Below the pieces are notes generated by a model. It was given only the letters and a program-made list of their open reading frames with translations, was not told the origin of the DNA and did no database searches. A DNA stretch of 64,000 nt from Acinetobacter lwoffii (GTDB lineage Bacteria; Pseudomonadota; Gammaproteobacteria; Pseudomonadales; Moraxellaceae), in NCBI RefSeq assembly GCF_019048525.1, contig NZ_CP077369.1, forward strand, positions 1,364,001 to 1,428,000, given 5' to 3'. Of the stretch, positions 1-10,465 are shown in pieces; the stretch's first letter is position 1; each line of letters starts with the position of its first letter. A program made the position numbers and the translations under genes.

Positions 1-540
1 AATGCTTATATCTATGCACTGGATGCCTTAAGCGGTGTGCCAAAATTACAGCGTCGTGTCGCAGTGTCGGATGGGCGTTCTGATATCCAGCGTCTGGTTG
101 ATATTGACGGGGAACCGGTCGTTGCAGGCCAGTTTGTGGTGACCACCAGTTATCAAGGTCAGGTGACTGTGCTGGATTTAGCTTCACAACAGGTGGTCTG
201 GAGTGAAGATGCCAGCAGTATCCAGCGTCCAGAAGTTGTGGGCAATGGTGTATTTGTGGCGCAAACCGATGGCAAAATCAAAGCCTTTGAAATTACCTCG
301 GGTCAACCGCTTTGGGAAAATGACCAGTTGCTGAATCGCAAGTTAAGTAATCCGGTGATGCTGGGTACTGATCTTGTAGTCGGTGATCTGGATGGTGTCT
401 TGCACCTGATTGATCCGCGTACCGGACAGATTACTGGTCGTTCGAAAACCTCTGGGGAAGTACGTAGCTTACGCGTCATCGACAACCAGCTGTATGTTTC
501 CACACGCAAGGGCGCATTAAGCATTTGGCAGAACCGTTAA
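1..540 (+). CDS. bamB: Outer membrane assembly lipoprotein BamB, C-terminal part
   Basis: The frame is open from the first base, so the start codon and the signal peptide lie outside the window; 179 residues are visible. Repeating PQQ/WD-like beta-propeller blades can be seen (YALDALSG near the left edge, then VVWSED and GQPLWEN), as in BamB, the periplasmic-facing lipoprotein of the Bam complex that inserts beta-barrel proteins. The gene sits directly before der, the usual bamB-der order in gammaproteobacteria, and a strong terminator follows its stop codon. The assignment rests on the blade motifs and the neighbour; other propeller lipoproteins are unlikely in this context. Confidence 0.9.
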   Translation, partial: NAYIYALDALSGVPKLQRRVAVSDGRSDIQRLVDIDGEPVVAGQFVVTTSYQGQVTVLDLASQQVVWSEDASSIQRPEVVGNGVFVAQTDGKIKAFEITSGQPLWENDQLLNRKLSNPVMLGTDLVVGDLDGVLHLIDPRTGQITGRSKTSGEVRSLRVIDNQLYVSTRKGALSIWQNR

Positions 541-585
541 TTTTAACGAGCCTTATGCTAAACTAGCCACAACCGTATTTTGTGA

Positions 586-626
586 ACGCGGGGTGATTGA
601 AAAATCAATGCCCCGTGTTTTTATTT
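586..626 (+). terminator. Rho-independent terminator after bamB
   Basis: ACGCGGGG (586-593) pairs with CCCCGTGT (611-618) with one G-U pair; ATTGA/TCAAT extends the stem inward, and a T-rich tail follows. It separates bamB from der although the two lie on one strand. Confidence 0.8.
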
Positions 627-707
627 AGGGTATTTCCCCCTTATATCTTCCTATGCTTTCTGATGTTCAGGCCACTTTGACGCCTGATATTGAATAAAGG
701 TTACTCT

Positions 708-2117
708 ATGAAACCCGTAATTGCGCTCATTGGTCGTCCGAACGTCGGAAAATCAACGCTGTTCAACCAGATTACCAAGAGCCGTGACGCATTGGTGGCA
801 GACTTCGCAGGTCTGACACGCGACCGTAAATATGGCGATGCTACCTATCAAAATAAATCTTTCATTGTGGTCGATACTGGCGGTATTGGCGAAAATGAAG
901 GTGGGATTGACTCCTACATGGCAGAGCAATCCAAGACTGCCATTCATGAAGCCGACATTATTATTTTTGTGGTTGATGCGCGTGCCGGACTACTGGCTTC
1001 CGATGAACAGATTGCACGTGAATTACGTACTTTAGGCAAAAAAGTCTTTCTGGTGGCCAACAAGGTTGATGGCGTACATGCTGAAGCTGCCCTGGTTGAA
1101 TTCTACAAACTGGGTATGGGCGAGCCGTTACAAGTGGCAGCCAGCCATGGTCGTGGTGTTCAGCAGATGTTGGAAGACGTACTTGCTGATGTACCGGAAG
1201 ATGAAAATCCGGAAGAGCATGACAAAAATACGGGTCTGCGTTTAGCGATTATTGGTCGTCCGAACGTAGGTAAATCAACGCTGGTGAACCGCTTGCTCGG
1301 TGAAGAGCGTGTGGTGGCATTTGACCAGCCGGGTACAACACGTGACTCGATTTATATTCCATTCGAGCGTGATGGCCGTCAATACACCCTGATTGATACT
1401 GCCGGGGTGCGCCGTAAAGGTAAAGTTGATGAAATGATTGAGAAATTCTCGATTGTTAAAACTTTACAGGCAATGAAAGATGCTAATGTCATTGTTGTTG
1501 TGGTTGATGCGCGTGATGGTATTGTTGAGCAGGATTTGCATTTGATTGGCTATGCACTTGAAGCGGGTCGTGCCATGGTTATTGCAGTCAATAAATGGGA
1601 TAACATGACTGAATATGATCGTAAGCAATGTAAGCTTGATGTAGAGCGTCGCTTCGATTTTATTCCATGGGCCAAAGTGCATTTGATTTCTGCATTGCAT
1701 GGAACGGGCGTGGGCGATCTTTATCCATCGATTCACCGTGCTTATGATTCATCTCGTTTGAAAGTATCACCAGCAAAAATCACCCAGATTTTAAATGATG
1801 CGACAGATGCCCACCAACCGCCGATGGTTCAGGGTCGTCGTATTAAAATGCGTTATGCGCATATGGGTGGACAAAATCCGCCAACGATCGTTATTCACGG
1901 AAACAAAGTGGATAAAACCCCTGCGGATTATCGTCGTTACCTGGAAAATGTGTTCCGTAAAGTGTACAAGCTTGAAGGTACACCGATTAAAATCGAGTTT
2001 AAAACTTCTGAAAACCCGTTTGAAGGCCGTAAGTCTCAAGTGGATGAGCGTGCAGCTGCACGTAAACGTCGTTATGTACAGAAGTTCAAAAAAGCCGAGA
2101 AGAAATTTAAGCGTTAA
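708..2117 (+). CDS. der: Ribosome-associated GTPase Der (EngA)
   Basis: A 469-residue protein with two tandem GTPase domains, the diagnostic architecture of Der, which is needed for 50S subunit maturation. Visible motifs: P-loops GRPNVGKS at residues 9-16 and 183-190, DTGG at 56-59 and DTAG at 230-233, NKVD at 118-121 and NKWD at 295-298. The remainder fits the KH-like domain and ends in a basic tail. An in-frame TTG lies 18 bases upstream, but the ATG at 708 has an AAAGG ribosome-binding site at 696-700 and gives the usual N-terminus, so that start was chosen. A terminator follows. Confidence 0.97.
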   Translation: MKPVIALIGRPNVGKSTLFNQITKSRDALVADFAGLTRDRKYGDATYQNKSFIVVDTGGIGENEGGIDSYMAEQSKTAIHEADIIIFVVDARAGLLASDEQIARELRTLGKKVFLVANKVDGVHAEAALVEFYKLGMGEPLQVAASHGRGVQQMLEDVLADVPEDENPEEHDKNTGLRLAIIGRPNVGKSTLVNRLLGEERVVAFDQPGTTRDSIYIPFERDGRQYTLIDTAGVRRKGKVDEMIEKFSIVKTLQAMKDANVIVVVVDARDGIVEQDLHLIGYALEAGRAMVIAVNKWDNMTEYDRKQCKLDVERRFDFIPWAKVHLISALHGTGVGDLYPSIHRAYDSSRLKVSPAKITQILNDATDAHQPPMVQGRRIKMRYAHMGGQNPPTIVIHGNKVDKTPADYRRYLENVFRKVYKLEGTPIKIEFKTSENPFEGRKSQVDERAAARKRRYVQKFKKAEKKFKR

Positions 2118-2141
2118 TTTTATAGTTTAAATTTTTCGGAT

Positions 2142-2170
2142 AAAAAGCCTGCGTAAAGCGGGCTTTTTGT
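2142..2170 (+). terminator. Terminator after der
   Basis: AAAAAGCCTGC and GCGGGCTTTTT form an 11-bp stem with one G-U pair around a GTAAA loop, followed by more T. Confidence 0.85.
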
Positions 2171-2255
2171 TTTGAGAAAATAATGAATTTCTCTCCCAAT
2201 AAAAGTGTAAATTCTTTTACACTCAAATCAATTGACATCTTTTTAATGGATTAAT

Positions 2256-2900
2256 GTGGCTCGGCTGATTCAAATTCATCTGCATCAACTTTCTGATCTG
2301 ACTTGTTATCAATTGTCAGACCGCAAAACCCAGGTTGCCGAACGGAAAAGCGAAGTGGCATTTTTGCGCAATCAGCTTTTATCTCAATCTTTTGAATTGT
2401 CAGTTAGTGATCAGCAGGTGGTGCGGACGAATTTTGGCAAGCCTTATTTAAAGGACTATCCGGATTTCAGTTTTAATCATAGTCATAGTCAAAATTTCTA
2501 CGCCTTGGCCACGAGCAAGCAAGTTCAGAACTTAGGAATTGATATTGAAGAACTGAATCGTAAAGTCCGTTTTGAAGCTTTGGCACAACATGCCTTTCAT
2601 CCCGAAGAACTTAAAAAGTGGCAAGTGCTGGATTATGATCCTGAATACTGGTTTAAAGTCTGGACCACCAAAGAAGCGGTGTTAAAGGCATCAGGCTTGG
2701 GAATCCGGATCAACCTGAATGAACTCAATACCAATATCCATCCTGAACAAAATGGCGGACGCTGCGAACATCCAGAGATTGGCGTCTATGCTTATCAAAA
2801 TTATTCTGTTGCTGGCTGTATGCTCACCGTGGCCTGGCAAAGTGAGCATTCCTGCAAAGGGTTGAGATTTCCAGTGATCCAGATTCATCACACTGTCTAA
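2256..2900 (+). CDS. 4'-phosphopantetheinyl transferase (Sfp/AcpT type)
   Basis: Transfers the phosphopantetheine arm of CoA to a serine of carrier proteins. The 214-residue protein carries the family signatures: FNHSHS at 73-78, the Mg-binding GIDIE at 94-98 and the WTTKEA helix at 136-141 (W-x2-KEA). Length fits the Sfp/EntD/AcpT group. The start used is GTG; an overlapping ATG at 2254 runs into a stop after four codons, and no strong ribosome-binding site is visible, so the N-terminus is uncertain. No carrier protein or siderophore/polyketide cluster is adjacent, so the client protein cannot be inferred from context. Confidence 0.85.
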   Translation: MARLIQIHLHQLSDLTCYQLSDRKTQVAERKSEVAFLRNQLLSQSFELSVSDQQVVRTNFGKPYLKDYPDFSFNHSHSQNFYALATSKQVQNLGIDIEELNRKVRFEALAQHAFHPEELKKWQVLDYDPEYWFKVWTTKEAVLKASGLGIRINLNELNTNIHPEQNGGRCEHPEIGVYAYQNYSVAGCMLTVAWQSEHSCKGLRFPVIQIHHTV

Positions 2901-2923
2901 AACAAAATCAATCCGAATATTTT

Positions 2924-3694
2924 TTATTTTCTGGAAATGAGCAGGTTACTCAGCCGATTCACAAATTGCGGACTCATTCGCGATAAATGAAATAAAAACT
3001 GGCTTTTGAAACCAACCAGATGATGCGTTGCTTGCCAGATAGAATCTTTGAGTTCTGCCAGTTTCAGAATATCTTGTGCAACATCTTCTGCTTTTAAATG
3101 TACGCCCATCTTTTTGATGCTTTCTGCCTGCATATCTTTGACCATGGCCGTACTGACGAAAAGCGGCATGACATCCAAGACTCGAATCCCATAGGGTTGC
3201 CACTCAATATCCAGACTTTCAGTCAGGCCACGCACTGCAAACTTGCTGGTGGAATAACTGCTTAAATCGGCCTGGCCATAAATCGCCGAAGCGGAAGATA
3301 GATTAATGATGCGGGCAAATGAAGATTCTTTTAAATAAGGGAAAGCGGCATGACAGCCGTTCATGACCCCTTTGACATTAATATCCAGAGTCCGGTGATG
3401 TGCATCAATAGTAGTATCTTCAAAAGGCCCTGAATATAGGATCCCGGCATTATTGACCAGAATATTGATTTCACCTGCCCAAGCTGAAAATTCGGCTAAA
3501 GCTGTTTCCCAAGAAGCATAGTCAGCTACATCGAGAAAACCGGCTTTGGCATGTTCGCCCAGTTGCTGGGCCAGTTGTTCTGCCTGTTCCACCTGAACAT
3601 CATAAATGCCCACCTTGTAGCCGTGCTGGTAAAATAGGGTGGCCGTCGCGGCACCAATTCCTTGTGCTGCACCACTAATCAATATACTGTGCAT
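2924..3694 (-). CDS. SDR-family short-chain dehydrogenase/reductase
   Basis: A 256-residue Rossmann-fold oxidoreductase. It has the cofactor loop SGAAQGIG (residues 7-14, the TGxxxGIG position), NNAG at 81-84, catalytic serine in NLSSAS near 133, and YSTSK at 147-151 (YxxxK). An AAGGAG ribosome-binding site lies just upstream of the ATG on the minus strand. The substrate cannot be told from sequence. It is transcribed convergently with the phosphopantetheinyl transferase gene and divergently from mazG. Confidence 0.9.
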   Translation of the reverse strand: MHSILISGAAQGIGAATATLFYQHGYKVGIYDVQVEQAEQLAQQLGEHAKAGFLDVADYASWETALAEFSAWAGEINILVNNAGILYSGPFEDTTIDAHHRTLDINVKGVMNGCHAAFPYLKESSFARIINLSSASAIYGQADLSSYSTSKFAVRGLTESLDIEWQPYGIRVLDVMPLFVSTAMVKDMQAESIKKMGVHLKAEDVAQDILKLAELKDSIWQATHHLVGFKSQFLFHLSRMSPQFVNRLSNLLISRK

Positions 3695-3783
3695 GTGCCT
3701 GATCTCCTTATTGTCTTTTTTTTGAGCATAACAAGGAACTGGCAGATTGACGCGACTATTTGGTAAAAAAGAGGTTTTTGAAT

Positions 3784-4596
3784 ATGGAACAACTACTCAA
3801 GGTCATGCGTGAATTACGTGAAAAATGTCCATGGGATCAGCAGCAGACCCCCGAATCTCTGACCAAATATGCGATTGAGGAAGCTTATGAAGTCGAAGCA
3901 GCAGTCCGCTCTGGAAAAGTCGACGATGTCCGCGATGAGCTAGGTGATTTGCTGCTACAGGTGGTGTTCCAGTCGCAAATGTACAGCGAGCAGGGGGCTT
4001 TCGATTTTCAGGATGTGGTGCAGGCCATTACCGATAAACTGGTTCGCCGTCATCCGCATGTATTTCAGGCTGAACAATTTGCAAAAATGAGTCCGGAAGA
4101 TGTGTCTGAGCTATGGAAAGAAATCAAACAGCAAGAAAAGCAGGGCAAGCCGCGTTCACGTCTGGATGATATTAAACATGCACCGGCTTTGGCGCAGGCT
4201 GATGAAATTCAAAAAAATGTCGCCAAAATTGGTTTTGATTTTCCGGACATGGCGGGTGCTTATGCCAAGCTGGAAGAAGAACTGGCTGAATTAAAAGAAG
4301 CGGTAGCCGGACAAAATTCCGATGAAATACAGGAAGAATTTGGCGACTGCTTATTTTCTCTGGTGAATGTTGGTCGTAAACTTGGCATCTCCAGCGAGAT
4401 GGCATTATTGGGGACGATCCATAAATTCCGGACCCGCTTTGCCTTAATGGAAGATCAGGCAGAACGACAACAATTAGACCTGGAAAAGCTGTCACTGGCT
4501 GAACTTGATCAGCTCTGGGAACAGGCTAAATTAGAATTAAAACAAAGAGCAGCACATGAAAAAAATACCTTATCAAATCGGTCCAACGTGGATTAG
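3784..4596 (+). CDS. mazG: Nucleoside triphosphate pyrophosphohydrolase MazG
   Basis: Hydrolyses (d)NTPs to monophosphate plus pyrophosphate. The 270-residue protein holds two MazG modules: an N-terminal one with CPWDQQQT (15-22), the IEEAYE helix (31-36) and RDELGDLL (50-57), and a second one with [11 protein letters not shown] and [10 protein letters not shown], giving the EExxE/ExxD metal-binding pattern twice. An upstream TTG at 3760 would add eight residues, but AAGAGG at 3769-3774 is spaced correctly for the ATG at 3784. The 3' end overlaps comEA by 41 bases, suggesting translational coupling. Confidence 0.93.
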   Translation: MEQLLKVMRELREKCPWDQQQTPESLTKYAIEEAYEVEAAVRSGKVDDVRDELGDLLLQVVFQSQMYSEQGAFDFQDVVQAITDKLVRRHPHVFQAEQFAKMSPEDVSELWKEIKQQEKQGKPRSRLDDIKHAPALAQADEIQKNVAKIGFDFPDMAGAYAKLEEELAELKEAVAGQNSDEIQEEFGDCLFSLVNVGRKLGISSEMALLGTIHKFRTRFALMEDQAERQQLDLEKLSLAELDQLWEQAKLELKQRAAHEKNTLSNRSNVD

Positions 4597-4978
4597 TCTT
4601 CTTTTAAGTTGTTGGCTGGGCTTTATTTCTATCGGAACTGTGCATGCGACTGCGACCGATTATATGGAATGGAAGACCCAGCAACAGCAACATGACGCTC
4701 GCCTGAAGAAAAAAGCTGCCTCCACGGCTTCATCAGAAAGCAATCACTATCTGGCGAAGCCTGCATTATCGGCATCTTCTGCTGCTGATAAAATCAGTTT
4801 GAATAATGCAACTGTGGAGCAATTACAGCAGCTAAATGGTATTGGTCAAAAAAAGGCTGAAGCCATTATTGAACATCGGCAAAAAAACGGAAAATTCAAA
4901 AGCATTGAAGAGATCCAGCTGGTCAAAGGCATTGGGCCGGCATTGTTTGCCAAAAACAAGGCCAAATTGGCCTTGTAA
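4556..4978 (+). CDS. comEA: ComEA-type helix-hairpin-helix DNA-binding competence protein
   Basis: A 140-residue exported protein: a hydrophobic signal/anchor segment at about 11-30, a Gln/Ala-rich linker, then a C-terminal helix-hairpin-helix pair at 79-139 with GIG turns at 95-97 and 125-127. ComEA binds incoming double-stranded DNA in the periplasm and ratchets it during natural transformation, a trait typical of Acinetobacter. The ATG lies inside the 3' end of mazG in another frame, so the two genes are probably co-transcribed. Confidence 0.9.
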   Translation: MKKIPYQIGPTWISLLLSCWLGFISIGTVHATATDYMEWKTQQQQHDARLKKKAASTASSESNHYLAKPALSASSAADKISLNNATVEQLQQLNGIGQKKAEAIIEHRQKNGKFKSIEEIQLVKGIGPALFAKNKAKLAL

Positions 4979-5114
4979 GGCGACAGCATGGATCATGACT
5001 AGCTGATTGATTTGACTCGCAGGATTGACATAATCAAATTGCCCTTTAGGCGTGTAAGCGATATGATTAGCGTCATCTTAGAATTTTACGTTCAGACGTA
5101 GGAGACAGCGTCTT

Positions 5115-6587
5115 TTGCAAACTTTGCGCGCGTCAAAATGTGGTTTATCAACCGCTCAATTACCTTCTTATATTCTCGATGTGATTGATGCCTTAAACAA
5201 GGCAGGCTATGAAGCTTATATCGTGGGTGGTGGTGTTCGAGATCTGATGTTAGGTTTGAATCCTAAAGATTTCGATGCAGTTACCAATGCAACCCCGGCT
5301 CAGGTCAAGGAAGTTTTCGGACGACGTTGTCGAATTATCGGACGACGTTTCGAACTGGCGCATGTCTATTCAGGGCGGGAACTGGTTGAAGTGGCAACCT
5401 TTCGTGCACCACCAAAAAAAGCAGTGACCTCGGCCGCGGGAATGATTCTGCGTGATAACAACTGGGGCAGCATCGAGCAGGATTTTGCCCGTCGTGATTT
5501 CTCCATCAATGCAATGTACTACCAGCCGCGTAAAGGTATTGTGCTGGATTTCTGCAATGCAGTGGATGATATTCACAGCAAAACCTTACGCTTACTCGGC
5601 GATCCGACTTTAAGATTTGAAGAAGATCCAGTGCGGATGCTGCGAACCCTACGTTTTGCCGCCAAGCTGAACTTTAATATTGATGAAGCGATTCTGGATG
5701 TCTTTACGCCGGAAATGACCCAGTTGCTGCGTGATGTTTCTCCACATCGACTTTATGATGAATCACAGAAACTGTTTACCATGGGACACCTGAATCGTGT
5801 CTTGCCAATGCTGATCGATTTTGGGATCTGGCAGCAGTTATTTGCAGATATCAAGCCTGAAATTACGCCATTTATGGAACGCGCTGCGAAAAATACCGAT
5901 CAGCGTATTTCTATCGGCAAGACCATCAACCCGGCCTTTTTCTATGCGGTATTGTTGTGGCAGCCATTCCTCGAGCGTTGTGAATTCTATCTAAATAAAG
6001 GCGTGGTAGCCGCCGAAGCTCGTGCCCAAGCTGGTCTGGACGTGTTAAAACGTCAGGCGACTCGTACCATTATTCCACGTTTTGCGGAAACCTTTATTCG
6101 TGAAGTCTGGGAAATGCAGACTCGTTTGTTGAATCCAAAACCACAGCAAATCGAGGCCTTGTCCAGCCATGCGCGTTTCCGTGCCGGCTTTGACTTTTTG
6201 CTGCTGCGTGAAAAATCAGGCGATGCAACTGCACAAGGCATGGGCAGCTGGTGGGATGCTTACCAGCAAATGAGCGGTGACGAGAAAGAACGGGCCATTA
6301 GCCAGTATAACCGTCAGCGTGCCAAGAGCCGTCGCAAGGCGAGTCAAGAAGAACATCTGGAACAGAAATTGACCCAGCAGCAAGATCTCACCGAGATTGA
6401 ACCGTTGGTAAATGAACCTGAACCACGCAATCGTCGAGTGCGCAAAGCCAAGTTTGAAGACAAGGTGAAACCTCTGTCGCATGTAGCAGCCAGTGCCAGT
6501 GGTGAAATTGGCCTAGATCATCCGATTATGAAACGTAAGCGGGTGAAACGTGATCTGAGTCAGGTGGTATTTGGGCCAACACAATGA
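5115..6587 (+). CDS. pcnB: Poly(A) polymerase I
   Basis: Adds poly(A) tails to RNA 3' ends, promoting decay. The 490-residue protein belongs to the class II nucleotidyltransferases: GGGVRD at 38-43 and the catalytic KDFDAVTNA (DxD at 52-54), followed by the RRDFSINAM and EDPVRMLR motifs of the CCA-adding/PAP family. The long very basic C-terminal tail distinguishes PcnB from tRNA nucleotidyltransferases. The start is TTG, supported by AGGAGA at 5100-5105; no nearer ATG preserves the N-terminus. The stop overlaps the folK start (ATGA), giving a pcnB-folK-panB-panC unit also seen in other gammaproteobacteria. Confidence 0.95.
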   Translation: MQTLRASKCGLSTAQLPSYILDVIDALNKAGYEAYIVGGGVRDLMLGLNPKDFDAVTNATPAQVKEVFGRRCRIIGRRFELAHVYSGRELVEVATFRAPPKKAVTSAAGMILRDNNWGSIEQDFARRDFSINAMYYQPRKGIVLDFCNAVDDIHSKTLRLLGDPTLRFEEDPVRMLRTLRFAAKLNFNIDEAILDVFTPEMTQLLRDVSPHRLYDESQKLFTMGHLNRVLPMLIDFGIWQQLFADIKPEITPFMERAAKNTDQRISIGKTINPAFFYAVLLWQPFLERCEFYLNKGVVAAEARAQAGLDVLKRQATRTIIPRFAETFIREVWEMQTRLLNPKPQQIEALSSHARFRAGFDFLLLREKSGDATAQGMGSWWDAYQQMSGDEKERAISQYNRQRAKSRRKASQEEHLEQKLTQQQDLTEIEPLVNEPEPRNRRVRKAKFEDKVKPLSHVAASASGEIGLDHPIMKRKRVKRDLSQVVFGPTQ

Positions 6588-7069
6588 TCGTGACGTATAT
6601 TGGCCTGGGCAGTAACCTGGGTGATTCACGCCAGATTCTGGCAGAAGCTGTACAGAAACTGGCGACCTTGGGGCAGGTGAAAACTTCGAATCTGTATCAA
6701 AGTCCACCGATGGGACCACAGGATCAGCCGAACTATCTGAATGCAGTGGTGCAGTTAAATACCGATCTGGCCGCTTTAAGCTTGCTGGATCGTTTGCAAG
6801 CCTTTGAGCAGGACGCAGGTCGGGTACGTTTACGTCATTGGGGCGAACGTACACTGGATCTGGACTTACTAATCTACGGCAATGAGCACATTCAAAATGA
6901 TCGTCTTACCGTGCCGCATGTCGGGGTGTTAGAGCGTGATTTTGTCCTGATTCCACTTCTGGATATTGATCCTGAAATACAGGTTCATGGACACAGATTA
7001 AAAGACCTGGACATCGTCAAACAGTCGACCCTTGCGGTACTCGATGACAGCAACTGGGCAAATATTTAA
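6584..7069 (+). CDS. folK: HPPK, 6-hydroxymethyl-7,8-dihydropterin pyrophosphokinase
   Basis: Transfers pyrophosphate from ATP to hydroxymethyl-dihydropterin in folate synthesis. The 161-residue protein shows GLGSNLGD at 7-14 and the metal-binding RTLDLDLLIYG signature (D-x-D). Its ATG overlaps the TGA of pcnB by four bases, so translational coupling is likely. panB starts 53 bases after the stop. Confidence 0.95.
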   Translation: MIVTYIGLGSNLGDSRQILAEAVQKLATLGQVKTSNLYQSPPMGPQDQPNYLNAVVQLNTDLAALSLLDRLQAFEQDAGRVRLRHWGERTLDLDLLIYGNEHIQNDRLTVPHVGVLERDFVLIPLLDIDPEIQVHGHRLKDLDIVKQSTLAVLDDSNWANI

Positions 7070-7122
7070 TTTTTAAGTGATGGTAGTTTCGACAGAACTT
7101 TCAAGCATAGAGGAACATTTTC

Positions 7123-7932
7123 ATGGTCAGTCTGAGTGATTTAAGACGCTTTAAAGCAGATGGACGCAAATTTTCATGTCTGACTTGCTATGATGCCAGT
7201 ATGGCCAAAGCCATGGAAATTGCCGAAGTGGACAGCATTTTAATTGGCGATTCTCTGGGAATGTCAATTCAGGGTCGTGATTCGACTTTGCCGGTTACGG
7301 TTGCAGATATGGCTTATCATACGGCTGCGGTACGCCGTGGTAACCAGCATGCCTTTATCATGACTGACTTGCCATTTATGAGCTATGCCACCTTGAATGA
7401 TGCCTTGCAAAGCTCGAAAACCGTGATGCAGGCCGGCGCGCAAATGGTCAAGATGGAAGGCGGCGCATGGTTGGCAGAAACCGTGCAAGTGCTGACACGT
7501 AACGGCATTCCGGTGTGTGTGCATTTGGGTCTTACTCCGCAGTCGGTACATGTGTTTGGCGGTTATAAGCTGCAAGCTCGTACTCGTGAAGCGGCCGATC
7601 AGCTCATTGCGGACTGTAAAGCAGTAGTAGAGGCGGGTGCTGCACTATTGTTACTCGAATGCGTACCGGCACAGCTTGGCCAGGAAATCACCGAACTGTT
7701 TCCGCAGATTCCGGTGATTGGCATTGGCGCGGGTGCAGCCACTGACGGACAAGTATTGGTGGTTCAGGATATGTTGGGCCTGACCTTTGGCCACACTGCA
7801 AAATTTGTACGTAATTTTATGCAAGAACAATCGGGTGCGACCGCCATTCTAGATGCTTTTAAAGCCTACCATGCTGCAGTTTTAGATGGATCTTTCCCGG
7901 CACCAGAACAAACTTTTCAGGTTGAATTGTAA
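7123..7932 (+). CDS. panB: Ketopantoate hydroxymethyltransferase
   Basis: First committed step of pantothenate synthesis: adds a hydroxymethyl group from methylene-tetrahydrofolate to 2-ketoisovalerate. The 269-residue length is typical. GDSLGM at 42-47 carries a metal ligand, and [13 protein letters not shown] and the C-terminal [11 protein letters not shown] match the family. AGAGGAAC lies just upstream of the ATG. panC starts two bases after the stop. Confidence 0.97.
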   Translation: MVSLSDLRRFKADGRKFSCLTCYDASMAKAMEIAEVDSILIGDSLGMSIQGRDSTLPVTVADMAYHTAAVRRGNQHAFIMTDLPFMSYATLNDALQSSKTVMQAGAQMVKMEGGAWLAETVQVLTRNGIPVCVHLGLTPQSVHVFGGYKLQARTREAADQLIADCKAVVEAGAALLLLECVPAQLGQEITELFPQIPVIGIGAGAATDGQVLVVQDMLGLTFGHTAKFVRNFMQEQSGATAILDAFKAYHAAVLDGSFPAPEQTFQVEL

Positions 7933-7933
7933 G

Positions 7934-8782
7934 ATGAAAACAGAAACCACTATTCAGGGCTTAGCGGCATCCTTAAATCCGGCGCGTACCAGTCGCAAGA
8001 TTATCGGTTTTGTACCGACCATGGGCAATCTGCATCAGGGGCATTTAAACCTGGTGCGTGAAGCGCGTAAGTTGTGTGATGTAGTGGTGGTCAGTATCTT
8101 TGTCAATCCGATCCAGTTTGGACCCAATGAAGATTTTGATAGCTATCCGCGCACGCTTGAGCAGGACCAGCAGCTTTTGGCAGAGGTCGGTTGTGACATC
8201 GTTTTTGCGCCGACGGTTGAGCAAATGTATGGTAAAAAACCGCGTCTGACCAATATCAGTGTTTCTGACATTACCAATGATTTATGCGGTTTACAGCGTC
8301 CCGGTCATTTTGATGGTGTGGCGGTGGTGGTGACTAAATTGTTTAACATCGTACAGCCGAATTACGCCTTCTTTGGCCAGAAAGATTATCAGCAATTGGC
8401 GGTCATTCGTCAGTTTGTACAAGATCTGAATATTCCACTGGAAGTAATTGGTGTGCCGATTGCCCGTGCAGAAGATGGCCTGGCTTTAAGTTCGCGCAAT
8501 GGTTATTTAAGCGAAGAGCATCGTGCAATCGCACCGGTCATTTATCAAAGCTTGCAAAAGGCTGAACAGCAATTACAGGCAGGCGTGGAACTGGATACGG
8601 TATTGGCGGAGCTTCGCCAGACTTTAACCGATGCTGGATTTGTAGTGGATTATATTGAAGCCAGAACTCCAGAATTACAAAAAATTCATACGTTTAATCA
8701 AGATCTTGTGTTATTTATAGCTGCAAAGTTGGGGAATACACGTCTGATCGATAACCTGCAGGTTAAATACACTGCCGGCTAA
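7934..8782 (+). CDS. panC: Pantothenate synthetase (pantoate-beta-alanine ligase)
   Basis: Joins pantoate and beta-alanine with ATP. The 282-residue protein has [11 protein letters not shown] at 28-38 (nucleotide-binding HxGH), the [12 protein letters not shown] segment and the LSSRNGYLS loop. The frame is open further upstream into panB, but the ATG at 7934 gives the standard N-terminus and leaves only one base between the panB stop and this start. Confidence 0.96.
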   Translation: MKTETTIQGLAASLNPARTSRKIIGFVPTMGNLHQGHLNLVREARKLCDVVVVSIFVNPIQFGPNEDFDSYPRTLEQDQQLLAEVGCDIVFAPTVEQMYGKKPRLTNISVSDITNDLCGLQRPGHFDGVAVVVTKLFNIVQPNYAFFGQKDYQQLAVIRQFVQDLNIPLEVIGVPIARAEDGLALSSRNGYLSEEHRAIAPVIYQSLQKAEQQLQAGVELDTVLAELRQTLTDAGFVVDYIEARTPELQKIHTFNQDLVLFIAAKLGNTRLIDNLQVKYTAG

Positions 8783-8800
8783 GATGAAAGGGTAGCATGC

Positions 8801-9652
8801 ATGAAGCGCATTTTAATCGTCACGGGACAATCTGGTTCGGGGAAATCATCTGCATTACAGGTGCTTGAAGATCTGGGTTATTACTGTATTGATAATCTGC
8901 CTTTGGCATTGCTTCCCGAAATCGTGGCCAAACTGGACAGTGAAAATAATCTGGAACAGTTGGCGCTGGGCGTCGATGTGCGCAGTACCCGGGCAGATTT
9001 ACAAGAATTTGATCATGTATTTGAGCAGCTGCAACAGCATGGTTCGGTCGATATTATCTATCTGACCACGCAGGATCAGGAGCTGATTGCCCGCTTTAGT
9101 GCTTCGCGTCGGCCGCATCCTCTGGCGTCACGCTTTAAAAGTCTGAATCAATGCATTCAGGAAGAAAAAATCCTGTTGATGCCGATTCAGTTGCGTTCTA
9201 CAGTTCATATCGATACTACCGATAAAAGCGTACATGACCTGAAACATACCTTATTGTCCAAGCTGGGACAGGCCGATAACCTGATCCTGATTCTGCAATC
9301 CTTTGGTTATAAGCATGGCATTCCACTGGATGCCGATTATGTCTTTGATGTCCGGCATTTGCCAAATCCGCATTGGGAACTGGAACTGCGCAAATTTTCA
9401 GGGCTAGATCAGCCGGTGCAGGCGTTTTTACAAAAGAGCGATCAGGTCGAGGACATGTTCAATGATCTGTATCATTTTCTGGACAAGTGGTTGCCGACCT
9501 TTGCCGAAGGGCATCGTCATTATATGACCGTGTCGATAGGTTGTACCGGTGGTCAGCATCGTTCTGTTTATATTGTGGATAGACTAAAAAAAGCCCTTGA
9601 GGCAAAATGGTCTATTCAAGTCCTCCATCGAGAAATGAAGCACTGGTCATGA
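8801..9652 (+). CDS. rapZ: RNase adapter protein RapZ
   Basis: An ATP-binding, RNA-binding adapter that in E. coli delivers the GlmZ sRNA to RNase E to control GlmS. The 283-residue protein starts with the Walker A GQSGSGKS (9-16), followed by [11 protein letters not shown], and has the C-terminal [12 protein letters not shown] motif typical of RapZ. It ends in an ATGA overlap with the NPr-like gene, the rapZ-npr pair known from enterobacterial rpoN operons; here it lies downstream of panC, without rpoN, hpf or ptsN. Confidence 0.95.
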   Translation: MKRILIVTGQSGSGKSSALQVLEDLGYYCIDNLPLALLPEIVAKLDSENNLEQLALGVDVRSTRADLQEFDHVFEQLQQHGSVDIIYLTTQDQELIARFSASRRPHPLASRFKSLNQCIQEEKILLMPIQLRSTVHIDTTDKSVHDLKHTLLSKLGQADNLILILQSFGYKHGIPLDADYVFDVRHLPNPHWELELRKFSGLDQPVQAFLQKSDQVEDMFNDLYHFLDKWLPTFAEGHRHYMTVSIGCTGGQHRSVYIVDRLKKALEAKWSIQVLHREMKHWS

Positions 9653-9918
9653 TTGATACGACAGTTGACGTAATTAATAAATTGGGTTTACATGCACGCG
9701 CATCTGGTAAACTGATAGAAGTTACCACCAAATTTCGTTCCAGTATTCGGATTGGCAAGGCTGACAAATTGGTAGATGCCAAAAATATCATGTCATTGCT
9801 CATGCTTGGTGCAGGCAAAGGAATAACTTTACGCTTAGTGATTGAAGGAGCAGACGAGGACAAAGCCTTATCTGAAATTCAGGCACTATTTGCAGCAAAA
9901 TTTTATGAGGCAGATTAA
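9649..9918 (+). CDS. ptsO: HPr-family phosphocarrier, NPr type
   Basis: An 89-residue HPr-fold protein with the phosphorylatable His in GLHARAS (His15) and the regulatory-serine helix KNIMSLLML (Ser49). An in-frame upstream start exists, but the ATG at 9649 overlaps the rapZ stop (ATGA) and gives a normal HPr length. Next to rapZ, the nitrogen-PTS carrier NPr is more likely than the sugar-PTS HPr. No other PTS components are in the window. Confidence 0.88.
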   Translation: MIDTTVDVINKLGLHARASGKLIEVTTKFRSSIRIGKADKLVDAKNIMSLLMLGAGKGITLRLVIEGADEDKALSEIQALFAAKFYEAD

Positions 9919-9920
9919 TC

Positions 9921-10454
9921 GTGGCACGTCGACCGAACAGTTTAACTGAAGAAGATTTTGATTCTTTAGAGGGACGCGCAAGTAAGACCGAACAGAAAAA
10001 AGCAGTCCAGCGTATGGCTGCTTTAGGTGCGCAGCTTGCAGAGCTGAGCGCTAAACAAATTAAAAACCTACCCGTAGATGAGCGTTTGATTGACGCCTTA
10101 CTTGATGTGCAGGCAATTAGTTCGCATGAAGCACGTCGCCGTCAATTTTCACGGATTGGTAAATTATTACGCAATGAAAATGAAACGGTAATTTTGTCTT
10201 ATTTAACACCTAAACAAGGTCTTAAAAAGACAGCTCAATTACAGCGTTGGGTGGATCGAATTGTCAAAGATGGTGATCCAGCCATCAATGAATTTACCAA
10301 AACCTATAATGCGACAGAGCGTCATACCTTACGTCAACATTATCTTCGGGTACACCGTGATTTAAAGAATCAAGCACCTGAAGAAGAAGTGAATGCTTCT
10401 AAATTAAAGCTGTTTAACTATGTACAGCAAGTGGCGTTGATTTCTGACAATTAA
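9921..10454 (+). CDS. darP: Ribosome biogenesis factor DarP (YjgA, DUF615)
   Basis: A 177-residue basic, largely helical protein matching the YjgA/DUF615 family by its SEAR-like SSHEARRRQFSRIGKLLR segment and the conserved KLKLFNYVQQ near the C-terminus. E. coli DarP binds late 50S precursors and helps 23S rRNA active-site folding. The start is GTG two bases after the NPr stop, so rapZ-NPr-darP read as one unit ending in a terminator. Confidence 0.88.
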   Translation: MARRPNSLTEEDFDSLEGRASKTEQKKAVQRMAALGAQLAELSAKQIKNLPVDERLIDALLDVQAISSHEARRRQFSRIGKLLRNENETVILSYLTPKQGLKKTAQLQRWVDRIVKDGDPAINEFTKTYNATERHTLRQHYLRVHRDLKNQAPEEEVNASKLKLFNYVQQVALISDN

Positions 10455-10465
10455 GCAGCCATGTA

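Noticed and set aside
1464..1736. Minus-strand frame opposite der
   Set aside because: A shadow of the GTPase codons without initiation signals.
2232..2260. TTGACA resembling a -35 element before the phosphopantetheinyl transferase gene
   Set aside because: No -10-like hexamer occurs at 16-18 bases; the expected position falls on the start codon.
5026..5060. TTGACA upstream of pcnB as a promoter
   Set aside because: No acceptable -10 element at the right distance; comEA-pcnB readthrough is equally possible.
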